From Tamlana carrageenivorans (GTDB lineage: Bacteria; Bacteroidota; Bacteroidia; Flavobacteriales; Flavobacteriaceae), in NCBI RefSeq assembly GCF_002893765.1, contig NZ_CP025938.1:930001-994000 (forward strand): a DNA stretch of 64,000 bases. Reading direction: 5' to 3'. The notes below the pieces were generated by a model. It worked only from the letters and a program-made list of their open reading frames with translations, was not told the DNA's origin and ran no database searches. Shown piece by piece: positions 17,156 through 25,942 of this stretch. Every line of letters starts with the position of its first letter. The first letter of the stretch is position 1. The position numbers were made by a program, and so were the translations under genes.

Positions 17156-18946
17156 TTAGCCTTCACAGCTTGCGCATTCTTTCTTCTGCTTAAACTTTTG
17201 AGCCGCATTCATACTATGCTGGTAATACAATGATTTAAGCCCTAATTTCCATGCCGTAACATAAATGTTATTTATATCTTTTACAGGCATATCTGGATGC
17301 ACAATAATATTTACCGACTGTCCTTGATCGATATGGTTTTGACGATTGGCAGCTTGATATACAATAACCAACTGATCGATTTCAGAATAAGTTTTAAACA
17401 CATCACGCTCATGTTCTGTAAGGAAATCTAAATGTTGTACCGAACCATCATAATCGCGGATACTACGCCAAACTTCAGATGTATTTTTACCTTTCTCTTC
17501 GAGTAATTGCTCTAAGAATGGATTTTTAATCGTGGTTTTAATCTTAGCGATATCTTTCACATAGATATTAGACCAGATGGGCTCGATTCCTTGTGATACT
17601 TGTCCTAAAATAAAGGCCGAAGAGGTTGTTGGTGCGATCGCGTTTAATGTCGCGTTTCTTCTTCCGTAGCCTTTTAAAACTTCCGGCTCGCCATATAACT
17701 CAGCTAATTCTTCTGAAGCTTTATACGACTTCTCTTGAATTAACTTAAAAATCTCACTGTTTAAACTATAAGCCTCTTCACTATCGAATGAGTACATTTT
17801 AGACTGTAATAAGGAATGCCATCCTAAAACACCTAAACCTAATGCACGGTTAGATTTCGCGAAGTTATAAGCACGTTCCATAAACATGAACGTTTGTCTA
17901 TCCTCTAAATCTGAAGAATCTCTGTACTCCTCTAATTTCTGAACAAATTCTGTAATTACAGCATCTAAGAAATACACCATGGTTTCAACAGCATCGGTAT
18001 CTTTCCACTTATCGTAGTGCAATACATTTACTGAAGATAATACACAAACAAAAGACCACTGATCATTTGAAGGCAACATTATTTCAGTACACAAATTAGA
18101 AGCTACTATTTTATGATCGTTTTCTTTATAAACTTCTGGAGCTTGATTGTTAGCATGATCTTTAAAAAATATATACGGGTAACCAATTTCACCACGACGT
18201 TGAATTACTTTTGCCCAAATAGAACGTTTATCAACATCACCATCAATCATTTCCTGCATCCATTTATCGGTAACAGAAACACCATGTGTAAGTTCTTGGA
18301 TGGAGTTTCCTTCGGTACCAATTTCTAAAAACTCTTTAATATCTGGATGCTCCACAGGTAAATACGGAGAGAAACGCCCTCTACGAACAGAACCTTGACT
18401 AACTACATCCACCATTTTTTCAAAAAGCTGCATAATGTGTACCGCGCCAGATGAAACGCCATTATTTTTTACAGGTGCCCCACGGTGACGTAAATTACCA
18501 AAATAACCAGAGGTTCCTCCTCCTAATTTTGACATCATACCAACTTCCGATTGGGTATAAAGAATATTCCCCATATCATCAGCGATATTCGAACCAAAAC
18601 AACTTATAGGTAAGCCACGTTTTTTACCGAAGTTAGACCATACTGGCGAAGCTAAAGAGAAAAACCCTTCCGCCATATATTTATAAAACTTATCAGCATA
18701 ACCATCAATTTGTAGAATCTCTTCTGCACGATTCGCAATTTCACGAATACGTTCTTCAGGGGTAGTGCCATCGGTTAAGTAACCCGATTCTAAAAATTTT
18801 CGACTGTTTTCAGTTAACCATTTAAATTCAGGAGCATCTTCCTGTTGCGTTGCTTTTTTAATTTGTTCTTTACGAGCATTTACTAATTCGTCGTAATTTG
18901 TAGATTTTTCGGTTTGAGATTCTTGGAGGTTCGTCTGTACTTTCAT
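17156..18946 (-). CDS. nrdA: Class I ribonucleotide reductase large subunit NrdA (no ATP-cone)
   Basis: Catalytic subunit reducing ribonucleoside diphosphates to deoxyribonucleotides. Its 596 residues begin directly with the catalytic domain; the N-terminal ATP-cone of E. coli-type NrdA is absent. Visible active-site elements: ISCFGSN (redox Cys), NLCTEIMLP (Asn-x-Cys-x-Glu radical site), RRNATLNAIAPTTSSAFI (phosphate loop), and the C-terminal redox pair in ECASCEG. It starts 2 bases after nrdB ends, so the subunits are translationally coupled. Missing allosteric cone is compensated by the cone fused to NrdB, as described for Leeuwenhoekiella blandensis. Confidence 0.95.
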   Translation of the reverse strand: MKVQTNLQESQTEKSTNYDELVNARKEQIKKATQQEDAPEFKWLTENSRKFLESGYLTDGTTPEERIREIANRAEEILQIDGYADKFYKYMAEGFFSLASPVWSNFGKKRGLPISCFGSNIADDMGNILYTQSEVGMMSKLGGGTSGYFGNLRHRGAPVKNNGVSSGAVHIMQLFEKMVDVVSQGSVRRGRFSPYLPVEHPDIKEFLEIGTEGNSIQELTHGVSVTDKWMQEMIDGDVDKRSIWAKVIQRRGEIGYPYIFFKDHANNQAPEVYKENDHKIVASNLCTEIMLPSNDQWSFVCVLSSVNVLHYDKWKDTDAVETMVYFLDAVITEFVQKLEEYRDSSDLEDRQTFMFMERAYNFAKSNRALGLGVLGWHSLLQSKMYSFDSEEAYSLNSEIFKLIQEKSYKASEELAELYGEPEVLKGYGRRNATLNAIAPTTSSAFILGQVSQGIEPIWSNIYVKDIAKIKTTIKNPFLEQLLEEKGKNTSEVWRSIRDYDGSVQHLDFLTEHERDVFKTYSEIDQLVIVYQAANRQNHIDQGQSVNIIVHPDMPVKDINNIYVTAWKLGLKSLYYQHSMNAAQKFKQKKECASCEG

Positions 18947-18948
18947 AA

Positions 18949-20223
18949 TTAAAATAGGTCATCGCTGGTTATACTTTTTGTTCTTTTACTATAATTGATT
19001 GAGCGTTTCACGAAGAAATCGCCGTGTTTGGTACCAATAATTTCATCATCAAACCATTCGGTTTCTGCTAATAATTTTTCATTTACAGTAAACACCTTAC
19101 CTATACCAATACTTTCTAAAGAATTATTAAAACGATTTTTAATAAACTCGTTTATAACATCCTTTGGAAGGAAATCTAACTCGCCTTCTTCAAAAATCCA
19201 ATCGATGATATCGCTTTCGGCTTCAAAAGCTTCTTTGCAAATGGTCTGGATTTTTTCGTTGTATTCTTCTCCAAACCATTTCGGGTTTTCTTTCTTTATA
19301 ATATTGATAACATCAATGCCGAAATCGCCATGAATTTGTTCTTCTTTTGATGTTGCTTCTACCACATTAGATATTCCCTTCAGCATATTTTTATGCTTAT
19401 TGAAGGCCATAATGATTAAAAACTGAGAGAATAGAGACACATGCTCAATAAATAAAGAAAACAACAAAATAGATTCAGCATACTCCTGAATATTTTCACT
19501 TTTAGAATTTTTAAGTGCCGTTTCTAAATAGTGCACGCGACGCATAATTACCGGCTTCTTTTTAAGAGATTTAAATTCAGAATTTAATCCTAAAATCTCA
19601 AGAAGATGAGAATACGCATCATGATGACGCACTTCGCTTTCGGCAAAAGTAGCTCCAACAGAACCAATTTCTGGTTTTGGCATTTTTTGATAAATATCGC
19701 CCCAGAATGTTTTTACAGCAACTTCAATTTGTGAAATGGCTAACATGGTGTTTTTTATAGCCGATTTTTCAACCGAACTTAGTCCGGTCTTAAAATCCTG
19801 AATATCGCTAGTAAAATTAAATTCACTATGGATCCAATACGAATGTCTAATAGCATTTACATATTCATATAAATCTGGATATTCGTAAGGCTTTAAATTA
19901 ATACGTTTTTCAAAAATATTAGTTTGGCGTTTCCTAGCCTGTTCGTCGCGATATAATATGTAAGCCTTTGCGGCATCATGAAAGGCACTACCCATCAATT
20001 TATCTTCAACAATATCTTGAACTTGCTCTACAGTAGGTACATAACGGGCATCCAGTTCTTTTCGTGCTAAAAGAGCTTCTAATACTTTGTTTGAAATGTC
20101 TGCGGCATCTTCACTGGTGCCATGATTTACAGAGAGCATAGCCTTTTCAATGGCATGCGTAATCTTTTTTAACACAAAAGGGGTTGTGTCGTAATCGCGT
20201 TTAATAATGTGGGAAATTTCCAT
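18949..20223 (-). CDS. nrdB: Class I ribonucleotide reductase radical subunit NrdB with N-terminal ATP-cone
   Basis: A 424-residue radical-generating subunit, longer than the usual ~340-375 because residues 1-100 form an ATP-cone (HIIKRDYDTTPFVLKKITHAIEKAM, VPTVEQVQDIVEDKLM, AAKAYILYRDEQARKR). The ferritin-like part follows with metal-ligand pattern EVRHHDAY (ExxHxxxY, keeping the radical-type tyrosine), FIEHVSLF and EEQIHGDF. ATP-cones normally sit on NrdA; on NrdB they control activity by switching NrdB oligomer state (established in Leeuwenhoekiella). First gene of the nrdB-nrdA operon. The dimetal type cannot be read from sequence. Confidence 0.95.
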   Translation of the reverse strand: MEISHIIKRDYDTTPFVLKKITHAIEKAMLSVNHGTSEDAADISNKVLEALLARKELDARYVPTVEQVQDIVEDKLMGSAFHDAAKAYILYRDEQARKRQTNIFEKRINLKPYEYPDLYEYVNAIRHSYWIHSEFNFTSDIQDFKTGLSSVEKSAIKNTMLAISQIEVAVKTFWGDIYQKMPKPEIGSVGATFAESEVRHHDAYSHLLEILGLNSEFKSLKKKPVIMRRVHYLETALKNSKSENIQEYAESILLFSLFIEHVSLFSQFLIIMAFNKHKNMLKGISNVVEATSKEEQIHGDFGIDVINIIKKENPKWFGEEYNEKIQTICKEAFEAESDIIDWIFEEGELDFLPKDVINEFIKNRFNNSLESIGIGKVFTVNEKLLAETEWFDDEIIGTKHGDFFVKRSINYSKRTKSITSDDLF

Positions 20224-20684
20224 GGTTATGGCGCTGATTTTGGTTATTTAATTAATATAGCAACTAACAATACCGAATAACAACTAAAATTCTACCTCAT
20301 GCGATAAAAAGTCAATACAGTAAAAAGACTTCTTTAAAGCTATGATATATTAAAAAAGGTATTCGGTGAATTCAAAATACATTTTTAACAAGTTTATTAA
20401 CAGGCTAAAAAAAGGATTCTATTCTTGTATTTTGAGCAGAACAAAGATTGTAAAATGATTGATATGTTTTAACAAAAAAGAAGAAAGCTTTTCAACAAGT
20501 TTTTAACAAACATTGAAAACACTTAAAATCAATAAGTTTACACAAAAAAACACTTATTTTACTGACATGATGTGTTTTACATTTTTTAAAACTTAGAAAA
20601 GTCTACAAAAAAATTAAGGATTTTTACACCAAAAACCCTTAATTTAAAGGAATCTTAAGCGTTATTAACAGAAAAATTAGAAAG
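20224..20684. promoter_or_regulatory. 461-base upstream region of nrdB with repeated TGTTnAnAA boxes
   Basis: No ORF or RNA gene is evident. On the plus strand the sequences TTTTTAACA (20382), TTATTAACA (20394), GTTTTAACA (20466), TTTTCAACA (20489) and TTTTTAACA (20500) recur, two of the pairs spaced 12 and 11 bases apart. On the minus strand, the coding strand of nrdB, they read TGTTnAnAA, one to three changes from a DnaA box (TGTGGATAA). The rest is AT-rich with no clear terminator for the convergent-side gene. Confidence 0.4.
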
Positions 20685-21248
20685 CTACATAGACGCAGCT
20701 ACCTTCTCCAATTCGGCATACCAGTCTATTCCAAATTTACGAATCAGACCTTCCTTTACAAATTTATAGATGGGCACTTGCAACTCCTGGCCAAGAGCAC
20801 AGGCATCGTCACAAATTTGCCATTTATGATAATTAACTGCCGAAAATTCGGAATAATCTTGAACTCTTACCGGATATAAATGACAGGATACTGGCTTTTT
20901 CCAAGTAATCTCTCCTTGATTATAGGCTTCTTCAATAGCACAAAGCGCCACGTTTTTGTCATCAAAAATAACATAAGCACAATCTGCGCCATCAATTAAC
21001 GTGGTTTCTAAATCACCATCTTCAGTTTCGGTATAAGTACCTTGGGCCTCAATAGCATCAATGCCTGCTTGTCGCAAAAAAGGTTTAACTTTCGGATAGA
21101 TATCATCCAGAATTTTAGCTTCCTCAGCATCCAGAGGCGCACCTGCATCCCCATCTATACAACAAGCACCTTTACAAGCCGACAAATTGCATAAAAAATC
21201 CTTCTTTACTACATCTTCTGAAACAATCGTTTTCCCTAACTGAAACAT
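20685..21248 (-). CDS. DUF3109 / YkgJ-type cysteine-cluster protein
   Basis: A 187-residue cytoplasmic protein with the family cysteine pattern NLSACKGACCIDGDAGAPL, then CAYVIFDDKNVALCAIE, PVSCHLYPVRV and WQICDDACALG. Such patterns ligate zinc or an Fe-S cluster; function is not established. I use the ATG at 21248 (MFQLGKTIVSEDVV), which matches the family start, rather than one three codons earlier. A TATTTTTG -7 box lies upstream (plus-strand CAAAAATA at 21274-21281). Confidence 0.88.
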   Translation of the reverse strand: MFQLGKTIVSEDVVKKDFLCNLSACKGACCIDGDAGAPLDAEEAKILDDIYPKVKPFLRQAGIDAIEAQGTYTETEDGDLETTLIDGADCAYVIFDDKNVALCAIEEAYNQGEITWKKPVSCHLYPVRVQDYSEFSAVNYHKWQICDDACALGQELQVPIYKFVKEGLIRKFGIDWYAELEKVAASM

Positions 21249-21451
21249 AAAAATCACCTATTAAAATCGTGGGCAAAAATAAACAAACTTTAGCTTAAAC
21301 TTTTAAGATTATTCGGCAATAATGGTATATTTTTGCCGAAAATTCAAAATTAGCTAAAAAACAGATTTTTAATTTAGAATTTTCTTAAAAGAACACAAAA
21401 TACAAAACTAAAAAAACCAAGTGTTATTACTAGGTTAACAATTTAATACCT

Positions 21452-22045
21452 ATGGAACTAAAATTCAATTTTAAAGAAATATTTACAGCATTCATGATTT
21501 TATTTGCTGTAATTGATATTGTTGGAAACATTCCCATTGTTATCGATTTACGAAAAAAAGCAGGACAAATTCAAAGTGAGAAGGCCTCGATTATTGCTGG
21601 AGTCATATTAATTATGTTCCTATTTCTAGGAAAAAGCATTTTAAACCTTATTGGTATCGATGTTAATTCGTTTGCTGTTGCTGGCTCCTTTATTCTATTT
21701 TTTATTGCTTTAGAAATGATTTTGGGTATCACCCTTTACAAACAAGAAGAACACGATGCCATGACAACCGCAGTTTTTCCTTTAGCATTCCCACTTATTG
21801 CTGGGCCAGGAAGTTTAACTACTCTACTGTCGCTACGTGCTGAGTTCGCTACCGAAAATATCATAATTGCCGTATTATTAAATGTTATCATTATCTTTAT
21901 CGTGCTTAAAACATCGGCTAAGATCGAACGTTTAATAGGACAAAACGGTATCAACATTATTAGAAAAGTATTTGGTGTGGTACTACTAGCCATTGCTGTA
22001 AAATTATTTGCACATAACATTAAAGCCTTGTTTGAGCTTATTTAA
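21452..22045 (+). CDS. MarC/UPF0056 family membrane protein
   Basis: 197 residues with six predicted membrane helices. Motifs FAVIDIVGNIPIV near the N-terminus and FPLAFPLIAGPGSLTTLLSL in the middle are hallmarks of the MarC (UPF0056) family of inner membrane proteins, once linked to multiple antibiotic resistance but functionally unresolved. Followed 12 bases later by a small membrane protein and then a flavoprotein, suggesting a three-gene unit. A TATTTTTG box at 21328-21335 could be its -7 element with a long leader. Confidence 0.9.
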   Translation: MELKFNFKEIFTAFMILFAVIDIVGNIPIVIDLRKKAGQIQSEKASIIAGVILIMFLFLGKSILNLIGIDVNSFAVAGSFILFFIALEMILGITLYKQEEHDAMTTAVFPLAFPLIAGPGSLTTLLSLRAEFATENIIIAVLLNVIIIFIVLKTSAKIERLIGQNGINIIRKVFGVVLLAIAVKLFAHNIKALFELI

Positions 22046-22057
22046 AATTATTTACAA

Positions 22058-22261
22058 ATGAAAATTTTTACTATAATACTAAGCATCATTGCTTTAGGTT
22101 TAATCATTTTTAATTGCACACAGTTAGATTTTAACGCCCCGTTTGAAGGCCAAAGCATGGTTGCTATAATCACCATTATGGCATCACTTTGTGTGATTGT
22201 AATGATGGCCATTTTACGTACTTCAAAACACATTGAACAAAAGATAAAAAACAGAAAATAA
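22058..22261 (+). CDS. Small two-helix membrane protein, unknown function
   Basis: 67 residues: one hydrophobic helix at 3-22, a short polar loop LDFNAPFEGQS, a second helix at 34-53 and a basic tail HIEQKIKNRK. No family recognised. The stop overlaps the next start by one base (TAATG), so translation is coupled with the flavoprotein, and MarC is 12 bases upstream. The coupled context supports it being a real gene. Confidence 0.7.
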   Translation: MKIFTIILSIIALGLIIFNCTQLDFNAPFEGQSMVAIITIMASLCVIVMMAILRTSKHIEQKIKNRK

Positions 22262-22869
22262 TGTACGACGCCCTTATTATTGGTGGTGGCGCTGCAGGTT
22301 TATCTTGCGCTTTAGTTTTAGGTTCTGCAAAAAACAAGGCTTTTGCTAGCGATAAAAAGATTGGTATTATCGTACACCAAAAAACATCGCATTTACAAAC
22401 AGCCCTATTCAATAATGTTTTAGGACTAACCCCAGGAACCACTGGCGAAAGTATTTTAGAAGACGGCAAAAATCAACTCGCTAACTTATACCCACACGTT
22501 GAGCAAATTGACCACGAAAAGGTATTAAGCATTACCAAACTAAATGACGCATATAGCGTAACTACAAACAAAAACACATACCTCACCAAAATAGCGGTTA
22601 TCGCTGTAGGCTATACCAACTTGATGACCATTGAAGGTTTGGAGCCGTATATTGAAGCCCACCCTAGAGCAGCAGCTGAAAAAAATCGTATTTGGCTAAA
22701 AAATACCGATCACCTTATTGAAGAAAACCTATATGTTGCTGGTACTTTAGCGGGTTGGCGCAGTCAGTTTGCCATAGCTTCAGGAAGTGGCGCTCATGTG
22801 GCTACCGATATTTTAACACTTTGGAATGACGGTAAACATGTGAAGGTTCATGATAAGGTTGCGGTGTGA
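22261..22869 (+). CDS. FAD-dependent thioredoxin-reductase-like oxidoreductase
   Basis: 202 residues beginning with a Rossmann dinucleotide motif, YDALIIGGGAAGLSCALVLGSA, and ending with a YVAGTLAGWRSQFAIASGSGA segment typical of the second FAD-binding motif in pyridine-nucleotide disulfide reductases. It is much shorter than thioredoxin reductase (about 310), lacks the separate NADPH domain and has no CxxC redox pair, so it is a reduced flavoprotein of unknown substrate. Translationally coupled to the preceding small membrane protein. Confidence 0.8.
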   Translation: MYDALIIGGGAAGLSCALVLGSAKNKAFASDKKIGIIVHQKTSHLQTALFNNVLGLTPGTTGESILEDGKNQLANLYPHVEQIDHEKVLSITKLNDAYSVTTNKNTYLTKIAVIAVGYTNLMTIEGLEPYIEAHPRAAAEKNRIWLKNTDHLIEENLYVAGTLAGWRSQFAIASGSGAHVATDILTLWNDGKHVKVHDKVAV

Positions 22870-22962
22870 TCTCGAATTCAAATAATTTAACTTTGGAATC
22901 TTTGTGATTTTCAAGGTGTTTTACGGCATGATCCTTCAAGCAAAAATAAACTAACCTCTACC

Positions 22963-24594
22963 CTACCCCCCGCTTTCAAAGTCTACTTCCTCAACATCCT
23001 CAACAACTTCACCACGACTCAAGCGCACCACCTCTTCAATCATGATATCGGTTTGATTGTAAACCTCTTCAAAAGCCCCATTGCCATAAAGTTGATCGGC
23101 TAAAGTTGCTTTTATGTATTGCTTCACCTCATCGTGATAGGCTACGAAAGTCACTTTAGAATCGGAACGCAGATTTAAATAATCCTGAAAAGCGAACACA
23201 AGGTCATCTCCTACTTCAAAACTATCTATAAAATCACGTCTTGAAACACCTTCGTATCGACCACGGTCTTTTTCAAGCTCTTCAAACACAAAATTTCCAA
23301 AAAAGCCACGACGCAATAAAAAGGAAAGGGTTTCATTTTGCATACCACTATCTATAGGCACAAAAACGTCGGGGATAATACCGCCGCCGCCGTACACAAT
23401 TTTTCCGCCTGGAGTTACAAACTTTAAGGAATCGTCGACATGAATTTTCTCAGGATCTAAAAGTTCTCCGCTAGTAATTCTATCGAAATACTCATCATAA
23501 TAATCTTTATTACCATGATCGTAAGGTCGCTGAATAGAACGTCCTGTAGGTGTGTAATATCTTGAAACCGTTAAACGCACCGCAGATCCATCTCCCAAAT
23601 CCATTTCCCGCTGCACCAATCCTTTACCATAAGATCGACGACCAACAATGGTACCTATATCGTTATCTTGCAAAGCTCCTGCTACAATCTCACTTGCCGA
23701 AGCGGAGTTTTCATCAATCATAACATAAACTTTTCCGTTTTCAAAGTCCCCTTTGCTGGTTGCAAAACTCTCCTCGATATCGCCGCGTTTATTTTTAGTA
23801 AACAAAATAAGCTTATCATCCTCTAAAAACTCATCAGCAATCTGTTCGGCAATTCCTAAAAAACCTCCAGGGTTTCCTCGTAAGTCTAAAGCAATTTCGG
23901 TCGCTCCAGAAGCCTCGAGTTCTTGAATGCCTTTTCGAAATTCTTTATAGGTAGACTCGGCAAAGCGATTCACCTTAATATAGCCCAGCTTGTCGGTAAG
24001 CATATAATAGGCATCCACACTTTTAATAGGAATATGACCGCGTTTTACAGAAAATTTTAATAGTTCGGGTTCGCCACGTCGATACACCGTTAAATTCACT
24101 TTAGAGTTTATAGGCCCTTTAAGTTTTTTAACCAGAGCGCCATCTTCAATATTTTTCCCAAATAAGGTATCGCCATCGGCAAAAATAATACGGTCGCCCC
24201 CTTTTATCCCTGCTTTTGCACTTGGCCCGCCTTCAATGGCACGAATTACAGCAATCGAATCTTTATAAGTATAAAAACTCACACCAATACCCACGAAATC
24301 ACCTTTCATTTCTTCGGTAACACGCTGCATGTCCTCCTTAGGGATATACACGGAATGCGGATCTAAATTATCAAGAATCCCGTTAACGGTAACATCAACA
24401 ATACTATCGGTATTAACATCATCCACATAATCGTACTCAATATAATCGATGAGTCTGTTAAGCTTATCTTTCTTACTATTGGTAGTAAATAAACGGTCTG
24501 GTGAATCTCTAAAACTTAATTTTCCGCCAATAAAAATACCTGCCGCAATTGCAGCACCTATAAACAAGGGAAGGTATTTTTTTTGAAAAGCCAT
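22963..24594 (-). CDS. S41 family C-terminal processing protease
   Basis: 543-residue exported tail-specific protease. An N-terminal signal anchor (LPLFIGAAIAAGIFIGGKL) is followed by a helical region, a PDZ domain (about 85-165, IEGGPSAKAGIKGGDRI), and the S41 catalytic core with GNPGGFLGIAEQIADEF, the Ser in NSASASEIVAGAL, and Lys in GRRSYGKGLVQ, plus TGRSIQRP. Degrades or trims periplasmic proteins at their C-termini. Located 6 bases after the dCMP deaminase gene, in one operon. The acidic C-terminal tail (VEDVEEVDFESGG) is unusual but not diagnostic. Confidence 0.94.
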   Translation of the reverse strand: MAFQKKYLPLFIGAAIAAGIFIGGKLSFRDSPDRLFTTNSKKDKLNRLIDYIEYDYVDDVNTDSIVDVTVNGILDNLDPHSVYIPKEDMQRVTEEMKGDFVGIGVSFYTYKDSIAVIRAIEGGPSAKAGIKGGDRIIFADGDTLFGKNIEDGALVKKLKGPINSKVNLTVYRRGEPELLKFSVKRGHIPIKSVDAYYMLTDKLGYIKVNRFAESTYKEFRKGIQELEASGATEIALDLRGNPGGFLGIAEQIADEFLEDDKLILFTKNKRGDIEESFATSKGDFENGKVYVMIDENSASASEIVAGALQDNDIGTIVGRRSYGKGLVQREMDLGDGSAVRLTVSRYYTPTGRSIQRPYDHGNKDYYDEYFDRITSGELLDPEKIHVDDSLKFVTPGGKIVYGGGGIIPDVFVPIDSGMQNETLSFLLRRGFFGNFVFEELEKDRGRYEGVSRRDFIDSFEVGDDLVFAFQDYLNLRSDSKVTFVAYHDEVKQYIKATLADQLYGNGAFEEVYNQTDIMIEEVVRLSRGEVVEDVEEVDFESGG

Positions 24595-24600
24595 AAAATG

Positions 24601-25032
24601 CTATGCTTTTAAATCTTCTATTCTTTTAAGTTTTATACCAGCCTTTTCTAAGAATTTCAATCCGGAGTCATCCTTATAAGCTTCGTGATACACCACTTTT
24701 ACAATGCCTGCTTGGTGGATAAGTTTACTACACTCTTTGCAAGGCGACATGGTAATATATAAGGTAGCACCTTTACAAGATTGTGTTGAAGCCGCTACTT
24801 TTAGAATGGCATTGGCTTCGGCATGTAATACATACCATTTGGTGTAACCTTCGTCATCTTCGCAAAAATTTTCAAATCCGGAAGGTGTTCCATTATATCC
24901 GTCGGAAATAATCATGCGATCTTTCACGATAATCGCTCCTACTTGTCGGCGATTACAATACGACAACTTTCCCCACTCCTGAGCAATGCGCAAATACGCT
25001 TTGTCGTACTTTAATTGTTTGTGTTCTGGCAT
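24601..25032 (-). CDS. Deoxycytidylate (dCMP) deaminase
   Basis: 143-residue zinc deaminase: HAEANAILK supplies the His ligand and catalytic Glu, and SPCKECSKLI the two Cys ligands. The N-terminal CNRRQVGAIIVKDRMIISDGYNGTPSGFENF is typical of the dCMP deaminase/ComEB branch, which makes dUMP for thymidylate synthesis. First gene of a two-gene unit with the S41 protease. A repeat element begins 19 bases upstream of its start. Confidence 0.92.
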   Translation of the reverse strand: MPEHKQLKYDKAYLRIAQEWGKLSYCNRRQVGAIIVKDRMIISDGYNGTPSGFENFCEDDEGYTKWYVLHAEANAILKVAASTQSCKGATLYITMSPCKECSKLIHQAGIVKVVYHEAYKDDSGLKFLEKAGIKLKRIEDLKA

Positions 25033-25050
25033 TAAAAATTATAATCATTA

Positions 25051-25171
25051 GGGCGTTACCCTCATTTCAAGTCCTCGTTAAAAAGGGAACCTTACTACAA
25101 TTCGGGTCAGGCTTTACGCTGCAATCTTTTGCCGAAAAAAGCAAAAGGATTTCCACTGCAATCCTTAACGC
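25051..25171. repeat. Structured intergenic repeat element (flavobacterial GGGCGTTACC type)
   Basis: Starts GGGCGTTACCCTC and ends ATCCTTAACGC. GCGTTA (25053-25058) and TAACGC (25166-25171) close it as an inverted repeat, and inside TTTTGC / GCAAAA forms a second stem near 25127-25146. The segments GGCTTTACGCTGCAATC and GGATTTCCACTGCAATCC match from memory a repeat widely scattered in Flavobacteriaceae intergenic DNA. The remaining gap to 25316 holds nothing else I can identify. Confidence 0.65.
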
Positions 25172-25316
25172 AAATTCACGTTCGAACTCTAATCCATTCT
25201 GATTAACGAAGATAGGTGCTTCGTATTTTAATTACAACGTAAGCCCGTTAAATTTTAAGAATAATTTAAGCTTATTCAGCCTTTAACTGAAAGATAAGAA
25301 TAAGTAAAGTCTGTTT

Positions 25317-25907
25317 TTAAGCTAAAAAATCGCTATTCAAGATCATAGGAATAACCAAGCCAACAACAATAGCCGAAATAACCATAACCCAATCACGCAT
25401 AGAAAACCTGAAAATGGTTTGTACTAAATACCCCAAAAACAGGACTAAAAACACGATAATTACTTGAGCGATTTCAATACCCATGGCAAACTCAAAAAGC
25501 AGCAATAATTTACTATCCGAATCCCCTAAAAGAATTCTAAACTCTCTAGCAAAACCTAATCCGTGAATTAAACCAAAAAATAAGGTCGACAAAAACAAGA
25601 CACCAACCTTTTCTTTTTGCGCTCCTTTTCCAGCAGTAAACACATTAAATAGTGCAATAATTAAAATGGTAATAGGAATTAAAAATTCTACTATACTAGC
25701 ATTTATACTTACCACCCCATAGCTTGCTAAAATTAAAGACAAAGTATGACCTAAGGTAAACATGGTTACCAAAAGCAATACACGCTTCCAATCTTTAAAC
25801 AAATACGGCACAGCCAATACGATTAAAAATAAAACATGATCGTAAGCATTAATATCAAGCACATGGTTGATACCATATTCCACGTGAAACCAGAAATTTT
25901 CAAGCAT
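25317..25907 (-). CDS. HupE/UreJ family membrane protein
   Basis: 196 residues with about six membrane helices. HVLDINAYDHVLFLIVLA (conserved G-x-D-H region), FTLGHTLSLILA and FFGLIHGLGFA, with several membrane His residues, are features of the HupE/UreJ family, associated with nickel or cobalt uptake for hydrogenase and urease maturation. No hydrogenase or urease gene is in the window, so the metal role here is uncertain; the flavobacterial versions are common stand-alone genes. Confidence 0.87.
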   Translation of the reverse strand: MLENFWFHVEYGINHVLDINAYDHVLFLIVLAVPYLFKDWKRVLLLVTMFTLGHTLSLILASYGVVSINASIVEFLIPITILIIALFNVFTAGKGAQKEKVGVLFLSTLFFGLIHGLGFAREFRILLGDSDSKLLLLFEFAMGIEIAQVIIVFLVLFLGYLVQTIFRFSMRDWVMVISAIVVGLVIPMILNSDFLA

Positions 25908-25942
25908 AGTTATAACAATTTGGGTGGCTCAAAGATATACAA

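Noticed and set aside
20224..20684. Chromosomal replication origin
   Set aside because: The repeats only distantly resemble DnaA boxes and no dnaA/dnaN or skewed gene order is nearby.
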